A DNA stretch of 52,035 bases from Reyranella sp. (GTDB lineage Bacteria; Pseudomonadota; Alphaproteobacteria; Reyranellales; Reyranellaceae): positions 1-52,035 of the forward strand of contig JAKFVH010000231.1 of the NCBI GenBank assembly GCA_021732285.1. The letters are read 5' to 3'. Within the stretch, counting starts at the first letter, position 1; the number at the start of each line of letters is the position of its first letter. Of this stretch, positions 43,337 through 51,037 are shown piece after piece. The position numbers were made by a program, and so were the translations under genes. The notes below the pieces were generated by a model. It was not told the origin of the DNA, searched no databases, and saw only the letters and a list, made by a program, of their open reading frames with translations.

Positions 43337-44307
43337 TCGGCCGGCACCCTGGCCGCGTAGCGACGCTTCAGTCGCCAGCTCTTCACGAAGCCCAGCACGC
43401 CGCCGGGGGCGGCCAGCACCAGCACGACCAGCAGCAGGCCGGTGGCGAACAGGTGGAAGTCGAGCAGGCGGGCCAGCACGACCTGGGTGATGAACACCAG
43501 CATGAAGGCGCCGATCACCGGGCCGAACAGTGTGCCAAGCCCGCCCAGCAGCGAGTAGACGATCAGGTTGAGGTTGGTGTCGTCGCGGTAGACCGAATCG
43601 GTCGTGATGTAGCCCAGCGAATGGGCATAGATGACGCCCAAAAGGCCGGTCAGCACGGCGCTGACGACGAACGCGATGCGCTTATAACGCTCGGTCGGCA
43701 CGCCCAGCATGCGGGCGGTGTCCTCGTCTTCGCGGATGCTCAAAAGGCCGGCGCCGAAGCGGCTGCGCTGGATCTGCCAGGCGATCAGGAAGACGATCAC
43801 GCCGGCCACGAGATAGAGCTCGTAGAAGAAGGTGGCGGGATCCCAGCCGGCCGGTGTGATCGACGGGAAGTTGAGGCCGAGCGAGCCCTGCAGGACGTCG
43901 AGGTTGTTGTTGAGCTCGGCGCAGACATGGCAGACGCCCAGCATGGCGATGGCGAAGAAGGTGCCGCGCAGACGCAGGATGGGATAGGCGACCGCAGCCG
44001 ACAGCACCGCGCAGGCAAACCCGCCGACCACCAGGCCAAGCGGCAGCAGCAGTGGCGTTGGCAAGGAGGCGAACCGTTCTTCGACCAGGCCGGCGGTGAA
44101 GGCGCCGACGCCGATGAAGGCCGCATTGCCGAAGCTCGCATAGCCCGCGAAGCCGCCCAGGATGGTCCAGGCGACGGCGAGCCCCGCGGAATAGATCATG
44201 AGCTGGCCGACGCGCACGTAGAATGGCGGCAGCACCAGCGGCAGCGCTGCCAGCACGACGGCTGCAGCCAGGATGATCGCCACGAAAAGCGCGGGACGCT
44301 GGCTCAT
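43333..44307 (-). CDS. livM: ABC transporter permease LivM (system 2)
   Basis: This 324-residue LivM-type channel protein has GGFAGYASFGNAAFIGVGAF near 50, coupling loop IREDEDTARMLGVPTERYKR, and GGLGTLFGPVIGAFMLV. About nine hydrophobic segments are visible. It lies 10 bases downstream of livH and overlaps livG by 4. Confidence 0.93.
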   Translation of the reverse strand: MSQRPALFVAIILAAAVVLAALPLVLPPFYVRVGQLMIYSAGLAVAWTILGGFAGYASFGNAAFIGVGAFTAGLVEERFASLPTPLLLPLGLVVGGFACAVLSAAVAYPILRLRGTFFAIAMLGVCHVCAELNNNLDVLQGSLGLNFPSITPAGWDPATFFYELYLVAGVIVFLIAWQIQRSRFGAGLLSIREDEDTARMLGVPTERYKRIAFVVSAVLTGLLGVIYAHSLGYITTDSVYRDDTNLNLIVYSLLGGLGTLFGPVIGAFMLVFITQVVLARLLDFHLFATGLLLVVLVLAAPGGVLGFVKSWRLKRRYAARVPAE

Positions 44308-44317
44308 CGTGCCCTAT

Positions 44318-45193
44318 TCATCGAGAAGGGGCGAAGGCGTTGCCCAGCAGGCCCTGCGGCCGCACCAGCAACAGCAGGACCAGCAGCAGGAACATCGTCA
44401 CGTTGGGGAAGGACGGGCCGATGTACTGAGCGGTGAGCGTGCTCACAACGCCCAGCAGCAGGCCGCCGATCAGGGCGCCGGCCGGGCTGCCGACACCGCC
44501 CAGCACCACGACGACGAAGGCATTCAGCGTCCAGGTCGCCTCGTCGGCCGGCGAGAAGGGCAGGATGATGCCGATGACGATGCCCGCGGCGCCGGCGAAG
44601 GCCGCCGAAACGGCGAAGGTGAGCGCATAGACGTGACGGACATTGACGCCGCAGAGGCGTGCCGCCAGCGTCTGCTGGGCGGTGGCGCGGATGACACGGC
44701 CGAGCGGCGAGAACTTCAGCAGGCCGGCCAGGCAGCTCAGCAGGACCAGGCTCGCCACCAGGCAGCTGACGCGCACCGCGTCGAGGACGATCGGTCCCAG
44801 CTTGATGGAGGTGAAGGCGTAGGTCGGCGTGATGTTCTTCATGTCGGGCGAGAACACCCAGATCATGATGTTGTGCAGCATCAGCGCCACGCCGAAGGTC
44901 AGCAGGATCGAACCGAAGGCCGAGCTGTCGACGGCGTACTGGATCAGGAAACGCTGATAGACGTAGCCGACGGCGAACAGGCTCGCCATCACCAGCGGCA
45001 TGGTGAGCAGCGGATCGATGTGCAGCGTCTCGGAAAAGATCAGCGCCAGGTAGGCGCCCATCAGCACGATGATGCCGTGGCTGAGGTTGATCACGTGCAG
45101 GACGCCGAAGATCAGCGAGAAACCGACGGCGGCCAGGGCATAGATGCCGCCCAGCACCAGGCCATCGGCCACTGTCTGCGCGATGAGGTTCAT
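44318..45193 (-). CDS. livH: ABC transporter permease LivH (system 2)
   Basis: This 291-residue LivH-type permease has VADGLVLGGIYALAAVGFSL, FGVLHVINLSHGIIVLMGAY, coupling loop QQTLAARLCGVNVRHVYAL and GGVGSPAGALIGGLLLG. It is first of the channel and ATPase genes, but separated from its binding-protein gene by 160 bases filled with a 136-bp palindromic element. The start at 45193 keeps the full first span. Confidence 0.93.
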   Translation of the reverse strand: MNLIAQTVADGLVLGGIYALAAVGFSLIFGVLHVINLSHGIIVLMGAYLALIFSETLHIDPLLTMPLVMASLFAVGYVYQRFLIQYAVDSSAFGSILLTFGVALMLHNIMIWVFSPDMKNITPTYAFTSIKLGPIVLDAVRVSCLVASLVLLSCLAGLLKFSPLGRVIRATAQQTLAARLCGVNVRHVYALTFAVSAAFAGAAGIVIGIILPFSPADEATWTLNAFVVVVLGGVGSPAGALIGGLLLGVVSTLTAQYIGPSFPNVTMFLLLVLLLLVRPQGLLGNAFAPSR

Positions 45194-45204
45194 GGTTCCA
45201 CCTT

Positions 45205-45340
45205 CCTCCCCAGCGCAGCTGGGGAGGTGTCGCCGTCATACGGCGACGGAGGGGTCATGGGCGCGAGGAGATCGTGGGGCCTCTGACCCCTCCGTCCGCT
45301 GCGCGGACACCTCCCCTTCGCGGACTCCGCGAAGGGGAGG
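45205..45340. repeat. 136-bp composite palindromic element (copy B, inverted relative to copy A)
   Basis: It has the same parts as 25088-25223 in opposite order: hairpin 45205-45227, the GTCGCCGTCATACGGCGAC hairpin, central GGGGTCA/TGACCCC pair, a GTCCGCTGCGCGGAC hairpin and the 13-arm hairpin 45310-45340. It lies between the binding-protein stop (45354) and livH start (45193). Confidence 0.85.
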
Positions 45341-45353
45341 AAGTGCGACTGCT

Positions 45354-46595
45354 TCACGCCTTCTTGTCCCAGGTCGGCTGCGGATAGAGCGGCTTGGCCG
45401 AGGCGGCGGCCGCCGGGAAGACGATCTCGAGCTTGCCCTTCTGCACCTGGCCGATCATGCCGCCCATCAGCAGCTCATCGCCGTCGCCTTCGGGCGTGAA
45501 CTTGATGCGGCTGTAGAAGGTCTCGTAGTCGGCCTTGGCGAGCGCGTCGCGCACCTTCTCGGGATCGGTGCTCTTGGCCGCCTGCATGGCGAGGACATAG
45601 GTCTCGATGCAGGCTGCGGCGCCGGCCACGTGATAGGCGATCGGACGCGTGAACTTGGTCTTGTAGTACTCGATGAACTTCTTGGAATCGCCGAAGAACT
45701 TGTCCTTGAAGGGCACGTTCTCGTCCCAGTAGGTCGAGCAGCAGAGATAGTCGGAGTGCTTGCCCAGCGCCTCGCGGAACGAGGCAAGCTGCGGACCCAG
45801 CCCCTGGAACAGCAGCTTCACGTTGGTGTTGCTGGCGACCATCTGGCGCGCCACCAGGAGCGAGTTCTGGTCGTGCATGACGCAGACCAGCAGGTCCGGA
45901 TTGGTGGAGCGCACCGAGCCCAGCACGCTCGACACATCGGTTGGCTTGGCCGGCAGCTCGTAGCCCTCGATGCGCTTGAAGCCAGCCGCGTCGCACGAGA
46001 GCCGCACGCCCTCGGCCGCGGTCTTGGAGAAGGCGTCGTTGGTCCACACCACCGAGTAGGTCTGCGGCAGAGGCTGCAGCGATTTGAACATGGCCGCGGT
46101 CGCGGCGAACTGCCGGGTGGCACGCGGGAACATGCCGAAGATGTACTTGTAGCCCTTGGTGAAGATCGCGTCCGAGCCGCCGCCCGTCTGCACCATCGGT
46201 TTCTTGGCGCGCTCAGTGATGGCCGCGGTCGGCAGCACGATGTTGGAGCCGAAGGAGCCCAGGAAGAAGTTGGTGCCCTCGTCGATCTGGCGCTGGATCA
46301 GCGTGGTGGCGCGCGCCGGGTCGCTGGCATCATCGAACAGTTTCAGGTCTATTTTGTACTTGTCGCCGGCGATCTCGACGCCGCCCAGCACATCGTTGAT
46401 GTAGGAAACGGCGGTAATGTAGCCGTTGTTGACGTTGAGGCCGGTTTCCGCCGCTGCACCGGTAAGCGGAACAGAGCCGCCGATCACCAGCGTCTTGGCC
46501 TGCGCATGCGCCGAGCGGATAGCCGGAGCCGTGAGCACCGCCGCACCAAGTGCCATCACGTGACGACGAGTTGCCTTTTTGCTGTGCAGCACCAT
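45354..46595 (-). CDS. Branched-chain amino acid-type ABC transporter, periplasmic binding protein (system 2)
   Basis: This 413-residue LivJ/Peripla_BP_6-type protein has a twin-arginine-like signal (KKATRRHVMALGAAVLTAPA, likely cut after SAHA), then TLVIGGSVPLTGAAAETG. It contains the usual lid segment NIVLPTAAITERAKKPMVQT and ends in YPQPTWDKKA. The start at 46595 is chosen because GAGGGGGA lies 6 bases upstream; reading from 46655 would bury the signal peptide behind 20 residues. It is the first gene of the -strand operon with livHMG, and a good promoter lies upstream. The ligand is unknown. Confidence 0.9.
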   Translation of the reverse strand: MVLHSKKATRRHVMALGAAVLTAPAIRSAHAQAKTLVIGGSVPLTGAAAETGLNVNNGYITAVSYINDVLGGVEIAGDKYKIDLKLFDDASDPARATTLIQRQIDEGTNFFLGSFGSNIVLPTAAITERAKKPMVQTGGGSDAIFTKGYKYIFGMFPRATRQFAATAAMFKSLQPLPQTYSVVWTNDAFSKTAAEGVRLSCDAAGFKRIEGYELPAKPTDVSSVLGSVRSTNPDLLVCVMHDQNSLLVARQMVASNTNVKLLFQGLGPQLASFREALGKHSDYLCCSTYWDENVPFKDKFFGDSKKFIEYYKTKFTRPIAYHVAGAAACIETYVLAMQAAKSTDPEKVRDALAKADYETFYSRIKFTPEGDGDELLMGGMIGQVQKGKLEIVFPAAAASAKPLYPQPTWDKKA

Positions 46596-46627
46596 GACCA
46601 ATCCCCCTCGCCCCAGACACCCGATCG

Positions 46628-46655
46628 AGCTTAGGAGGCGACACTTTGATGTCAA
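46628..46655 (-). promoter_or_regulatory. Predicted sigma-70-type promoter of transporter system 2
   Basis: On the minus strand a perfect TTGACA (46655-46650) is followed after 16 bases by TAAGCT (46633-46628), 32 bases before the chosen start codon at 46595. The -35 matches consensus exactly; the -10 matches in part. Confidence 0.45.
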
Positions 46656-46687
46656 CGACAGCGCTGCGCGATCAACTGCGATGCGGC

Positions 46688-47470
46688 TTAGCGGTAGGCA
46701 CCGTCGACCGGCAATGCGACACCCGAGATGAAGCCGGCGGAGTCTGAAAGCAAAAAGTCGACCACTGCGGCGATGTCGTCGCCGCTGCCTGGCTTGCCGC
46801 CGGGATAACGGGCCAGCATCGCCGCCCGCTCCTGCGGCTCCAGCCGGTCGAAGCGGTCGCGGATGCGCGTGCCCTGCTCACCCAGGATCAGGCCGGGCAT
46901 CAGCGCGTTCACCGTGATGCCCCACTCCGCCAGGTCCTTGGCGAGCTGCGAGGTGAAACCCAGCAAAGCCGCCTTTGCCGTGGCGTAAGGCAGCCGTCCC
47001 GTGACCGTGGTCAGCGGTCCGTTCTCGCCGTCGGCGATGATCGAGGAGAACAGCACGATGCGGCCGCGGCGCTGCGAGCGCATCAGCGGAACGGCGGCGC
47101 GCGCGGCCAGGAAAGCGCTGGTCAGGTTGAGATCGATGACATGGGTCCAGTCCTGGAGCTGGAATTCCTCGATGTCGCGTACCCGCTTTGGCCCGGCCCC
47201 GCCGGCGATGTGCACCAGGGCGTAAACGCCGCCGAAACGCTCGTTGGCGCGGCTCACCGCGTCGATCGTCTGGCGTTCGTCGGTCACATCGGCGTGCCAG
47301 ACCTCCAACCGATCGGCCGAGCCGGCAAATTCCGACCGCAGGGCGTCGAGCGCACCCTGGTTGGCATCGACGACGAAGACCGAAAGGCCGCTGTCGAGCA
47401 GCCGACGCACGGTCGACTTGCCGATGCCACCGGCACCGCCTGTAACGATCGCCGCTTTTGTTTCCACCAT
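46688..47470 (-). CDS. Short-chain dehydrogenase/reductase (SDR)
   Basis: This 260-residue classical SDR has the cofactor motif VTGGAGGIG near 9-17, HIAGGAG for the NNAG position, the catalytic serine in VLFSSIIADG, the YxxxK pair in LPYATAKAALLGF, and the ending GFISGVALPVDGAYR. It is an NAD(P)-dependent oxidoreductase of unknown substrate. The start at 47470 gives normal SDR length; ATG at 47512 would add 14 residues. It is divergent from another SDR at 47561, and lies 92 bases upstream of the binding-protein gene on the same strand. Confidence 0.88.
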   Translation of the reverse strand: MVETKAAIVTGGAGGIGKSTVRRLLDSGLSVFVVDANQGALDALRSEFAGSADRLEVWHADVTDERQTIDAVSRANERFGGVYALVHIAGGAGPKRVRDIEEFQLQDWTHVIDLNLTSAFLAARAAVPLMRSQRRGRIVLFSSIIADGENGPLTTVTGRLPYATAKAALLGFTSQLAKDLAEWGITVNALMPGLILGEQGTRIRDRFDRLEPQERAAMLARYPGGKPGSGDDIAAVVDFLLSDSAGFISGVALPVDGAYR

Positions 47471-47560
47471 GCGGTCCACCGGTCCGTTTTCGTCCTGGCT
47501 GATTGAAGCCATACGACAGGCGTGCCTAACCTGCCAGCCGATCGCAAGCGGGAGGGGACA

Positions 47561-48328
47561 GTGGCGGCAGGCAGGGTGGCCAACAAGATCGCGCTGGTGA
47601 CCGGCGCGGCGGCCGGGCTGGGCCGCGCCATCGCGCTCAGGCTGAGCGAGGAAGGCGCCTCGCTGGTGCTGGCCGATATCGATGCGGCCGGGCTCGCCGA
47701 GACCGAGCGCCAGATCAAGGCGACCGGACGGCCGGTGATAGCCATCGCCGCCGACGTCACCGAGGAAGCGCCGGTCAAGGCGCTGTTCGCCGCGACACTC
47801 AAGGCGCACGGCCGGCTCGACATCCTGGTCAACGACGTGGGCGGCGGAACGTCGGGCCACATCTGGGAGGCCAAGGTCGAGGACTGGGACTTCATCCTGC
47901 GGCTCAACCTGCGCTCGGCCTTTCTGTGCACGCGCGAGGCCGCGGCGCACATGCGCGAACGGCGCTATGGCCGCATCATCAATCTCAGCTCCGGCGCGCG
48001 TGAAGGCACGCCGTGGACGGCCTACTACATCGGCAACTCCGCCTATTCCGCCGCCAAGGCCGGCATCCACGGTTTCACCCGCGGCGTGGCGCTCGAGCTC
48101 TCGGAGTACGGCGTGACGGTGAACGCCGTGGCACCCGGCCCGATCGAGACCGAGAAGACGGCGCCGAGCTTCCGCAAGCTCGAGACGCTGGAATACGGGC
48201 CGGTGCGGGCGACGCCGCTGCGCCGCATCGGCGTGCCGGCGGACATCGCCAATGCCGTGCTCTATCTTGCCTCGGACGAGGCCAACTACATCACCGGCAC
48301 CACGCTCGCCGTCGCGGGAGGACGCTGA
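47561..48328 (+). CDS. Short-chain dehydrogenase/reductase (SDR)
   Basis: This 255-residue classical SDR has VTGAAAGLG near 12-20, NDVGGG in the NNAG position, INLSSGAREG with the catalytic Ser, a Tyr-Lys pair in NSAYSAAKAGIHGF, and the ending ITGTTLAVAGGR. GTG 47561 is chosen for the GGAGG 5 bases upstream; the frame is open from 47522. It heads a five-gene operon with two NodB-fold proteins, a racemase-fold protein and a Bug-type binding protein; the next start is 2 bases past its stop. Confidence 0.88.
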   Translation: MAAGRVANKIALVTGAAAGLGRAIALRLSEEGASLVLADIDAAGLAETERQIKATGRPVIAIAADVTEEAPVKALFAATLKAHGRLDILVNDVGGGTSGHIWEAKVEDWDFILRLNLRSAFLCTREAAAHMRERRYGRIINLSSGAREGTPWTAYYIGNSAYSAAKAGIHGFTRGVALELSEYGVTVNAVAPGPIETEKTAPSFRKLETLEYGPVRATPLRRIGVPADIANAVLYLASDEANYITGTTLAVAGGR

Positions 48329-48330
48329 CC

Positions 48331-49224
48331 ATGGACACCTCGACCGACATCGCCACTGCGCTCGATCACGACATCGCCGCCCTCAAGGCCAAGGCCGCCG
48401 ACTTCGATAGGCGCCACCAGCTCATCGAGAAGGTCACCTGGCCGCAAGGCGTGCGAATCGCCGTGAACTTCACGGCCGATTTCGACGCCATGCTGCTGCG
48501 CCGCCTGTTCAACGAGCCGCCGATGCAGCTCGCCAAAGGCGAGTTCGGCGGCCGCGTCGGCGTCTGGCGGCTGATCGAGCTGTTTGACAGCCATGACATC
48601 AAGGCCACGATCTTCACGCCCGGCCGCATCTGCGAGCTCTATCCGAGGGCGGTGAAGGCCGCGTCCGAGAGCGGCCACGAGATCGCCGACCACATGTGGG
48701 AGCACCAGGTCCCCAAGGAGCCCGAGCTCGAGCGCGACCACCTGCGCAAGGCCAAGGACGCGATCGAGAGGCTGACGGGCAAGCGGCCGATAGGCACGCG
48801 CAGCTGGCACACCCGCGAGCTGCTGCTCGAAGAAGGCTTTGTCTACAACTCGCACGATACGCTGGATGCGCTCCCCCACTATGTCAGTGCGCCGGACGGC
48901 TCGAAGCCGCTGCTCAACCTGCCGTTCCACTACGCCATCGACGACGCGATGTTCTTCAGCTTCGCCTGGCTCAACACCGAGAACCAGGCGCAGCGCATGA
49001 TGGATCCCGACCATGTCGAGGAGATCTGGTGGGCGGCCTTCCTGCAGCAGTACCAGCAAGGTGGCTATCTCAACATCTGCATGCACCCCTTCGTGTCGGG
49101 CCGGGCGCTGCGCATCGCCATGCTCGACCGGCTGATCGGCCGCATGAAGGCCCTGCCCGGCGTCTGGTTCCCGACCTGCGAGCAGGTGGCACGCCACGTG
49201 CTCGCCACCCATCCGGCCCGCTAG
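48331..49224 (+). CDS. Polysaccharide deacetylase (NodB-fold) family protein, PuuE/PgdA-like (1)
   Basis: This 297-residue protein has the NodB fold in the form seen in PuuE allantoinase and HP0310-type proteins: NFTADFDAMLLRRL as motif 1 (Asp residues), IELFDSHDIKATIFTPGRI, motif 2 HEIADHMWEHQVPKE, and a late His in LNICMHPFVSGRAL. It probably hydrolyses a C-N bond in a small molecule rather than a polysaccharide, given its context with SDR, racemase-fold and Bug genes. GGGAGG lies about 9 bases upstream of the ATG. Confidence 0.82.
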   Translation: MDTSTDIATALDHDIAALKAKAADFDRRHQLIEKVTWPQGVRIAVNFTADFDAMLLRRLFNEPPMQLAKGEFGGRVGVWRLIELFDSHDIKATIFTPGRICELYPRAVKAASESGHEIADHMWEHQVPKEPELERDHLRKAKDAIERLTGKRPIGTRSWHTRELLLEEGFVYNSHDTLDALPHYVSAPDGSKPLLNLPFHYAIDDAMFFSFAWLNTENQAQRMMDPDHVEEIWWAAFLQQYQQGGYLNICMHPFVSGRALRIAMLDRLIGRMKALPGVWFPTCEQVARHVLATHPAR

Positions 49225-49233
49225 GAGACAACC

Positions 49234-50172
49234 ATGCCCTGGAAAGAGCGCTACACGATCAGCGACGAGCGGACGCTGCTGGACTCCGACGTGCGCTGGC
49301 CCGGCGGCAAGCGCTGCTGCTTCCGCGTCGTCGTCGACCTCGCGCCGGCGAGCGGGCCCGAAGGCATCAAGCCCGCGGACCTCACCACGCCCGATGCCTA
49401 TTTCGGCATGCATGGCGGCCTGCGCGAACTCTGCGGCACCCTGAAACGCTACGGCATCAAGGCCACTTTCGCTGTGCCGGCGGTGATCGCCGAAATCCAG
49501 GGCGACACGGTGCGCCGGCTGCGCGACGAGGGCCACGAGATCGCTGCCCACGGTTTCAAGCACGAGGACGTGAGCACCCTCGGCCGCGACGAGGAGCGCG
49601 CGCGCCTGGAACGTACCACGGCGATCCTTGCCAAGGTCGCGGGCGCGCGCCCGTCGGGCTGGTTCTCCTTGCCGCGCCAAAGCGACAAGTTCGCGGGCGG
49701 CGCGGTCAGTCCTAACACGATCGATCTTCTGGTCGAGGCGGGCTACGACTATTTCGGCAATGGGCTCGCCGACGACCTGCCGCACTACTGGGTGTGCGAC
49801 TTCGCCAGCCGGCGCAATATCCTCACCCTGCCCTACTACTATCACTTCGACGACCAGTTCTTCCTGCTGTTCCCCAAGAAGGGCACCGGCTTGGAGAACC
49901 CGGACTCACTGCTGCGCAACTGGAGGGCCGAGCTCGATGCGCAGTACAAGCGCGGCCGGCAGTTCTCCATGGTGCTGCATCCCCATGCCATCGGCTGGCC
50001 CAACCGCCTGCGCGTGCTGGAGCAGTTTTTGGACCATGCGCGCGGCCTGCCCGAGCTGTGGCACGCCACGAGCGAGGAGTGTGCACGACACTGGCTCGCC
50101 ACCTTCCCGGCCGCCACGCACCTGAAACTCGAACCGTCGATCTGGCGCGACTATCCCGGCAGCCTGAGCTGA
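49234..50172 (+). CDS. Polysaccharide deacetylase (NodB-fold) family protein, PuuE/PgdA-like (2)
   Basis: This 312-residue paralogue of the preceding gene has LCGTLKRYGIKATFAVPAVI, motif 2 HEIAAHGFKHEDVSTL, and FSMVLHPHAIGWPNRL with the late His. Motif 1 is weaker: FRVVVDLAPASGPEG keeps one Asp where its neighbour has DFD. The two may work as a heteromer or on successive substrates. It starts 9 bases after the first copy and ends 3 bases before the racemase-fold gene. Confidence 0.82.
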   Translation: MPWKERYTISDERTLLDSDVRWPGGKRCCFRVVVDLAPASGPEGIKPADLTTPDAYFGMHGGLRELCGTLKRYGIKATFAVPAVIAEIQGDTVRRLRDEGHEIAAHGFKHEDVSTLGRDEERARLERTTAILAKVAGARPSGWFSLPRQSDKFAGGAVSPNTIDLLVEAGYDYFGNGLADDLPHYWVCDFASRRNILTLPYYYHFDDQFFLLFPKKGTGLENPDSLLRNWRAELDAQYKRGRQFSMVLHPHAIGWPNRLRVLEQFLDHARGLPELWHATSEECARHWLATFPAATHLKLEPSIWRDYPGSLS

Positions 50173-50175
50173 ACC

Positions 50176-51027
50176 ATGAGCAAATACCGCTTCCTGCTGA
50201 TCAACGCCTTCAGCCTGGCGCCTGGCAGCGACTTCGCGATGCGCTCCTACACCGGCCCGAAGGAGACGCAGCTCTACAATTACGAGGACCTGAAACCGTT
50301 CCTGACCGACATCGACTGGGACCTGCACCCCGGCGCGCCTACCACCCACGGCAACTTCCCGGTGACGACCAAGGAAGCGTTCATGTCGGTCGGCAACAAC
50401 CGGCTGCCGCTGGTGCGCGAGGCCTGCGCCAGTGGCAAGTACAACGCCATCGTGCTGCTGGGCGGCGGCGATCCCGGTTACATGGAATCGCGCGAGATCA
50501 GCCGGCAATACCGCATCCCGGTCACGTCCTCGGCGCACGCGCAGATGCACATCGCCGGGCTTTTAGGCAACAAGTTCTCCATCGTCGACATCTCCGAATC
50601 GCACAATATGCAGATGTACCACCTGGTGGTGCAGTACCGCATGACCGAGCGCTGTGCCTCGATCCGCAACGTCAACTTCCCGCTGCCCACGCCCAACCAT
50701 CCCAACGACCGGCCGATCCAGGTCGAGCGCGACCGCGCCGTCCAGAGCGGCACGTCGGACATGCTGGAGGCGGCGGTGAAGGAATCGATCACGGCTATCG
50801 AAGAGGATGGCGCCGACACGATCGTGCTGGGCTGCTCGGCCGCCTTCTGGCTGCAGCCGCTGTTGCAGAAGCGGCTGCTCGAGATCGGCTGGGACGTACC
50901 GGTGCTGGAAGGGGCGCGCGCGGCCATCGAGGTCGCCAAGATGCTGGTCGATCTCGGCGTCGATGCCAGTGGCCTCGCCTTTCCCGGCGAGCGGCCGGCG
51001 AAGTGGCGGCGGCGCAAGATTTTCTGA
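50176..51027 (+). CDS. Asp/Glu/hydantoin racemase-superfamily protein lacking the first catalytic cysteine
   Basis: This 283-residue protein has the racemase fold of the hydantoin/allantoin-racemase group. The first cysteine loop, which I expect to read ACFGDPG in hydantoin racemases, is LLGGGDPG (95-101 region) here, so the first cysteine is Gly. The second is kept in TIVLGCSAAFW (C220). A one-cysteine pattern is known in arylmalonate decarboxylase-like members, so a decarboxylase, isomerase or non-racemising role fits better than two-base racemisation. It also has a long internal segment (NMQMYHLVVQYRMTERC). It lies within the NodB-pair/Bug operon. Confidence 0.8.
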   Translation: MSKYRFLLINAFSLAPGSDFAMRSYTGPKETQLYNYEDLKPFLTDIDWDLHPGAPTTHGNFPVTTKEAFMSVGNNRLPLVREACASGKYNAIVLLGGGDPGYMESREISRQYRIPVTSSAHAQMHIAGLLGNKFSIVDISESHNMQMYHLVVQYRMTERCASIRNVNFPLPTPNHPNDRPIQVERDRAVQSGTSDMLEAAVKESITAIEEDGADTIVLGCSAAFWLQPLLQKRLLEIGWDVPVLEGARAAIEVAKMLVDLGVDASGLAFPGERPAKWRRRKIF

Positions 51028-51037
51028 GGGGGCGGAC

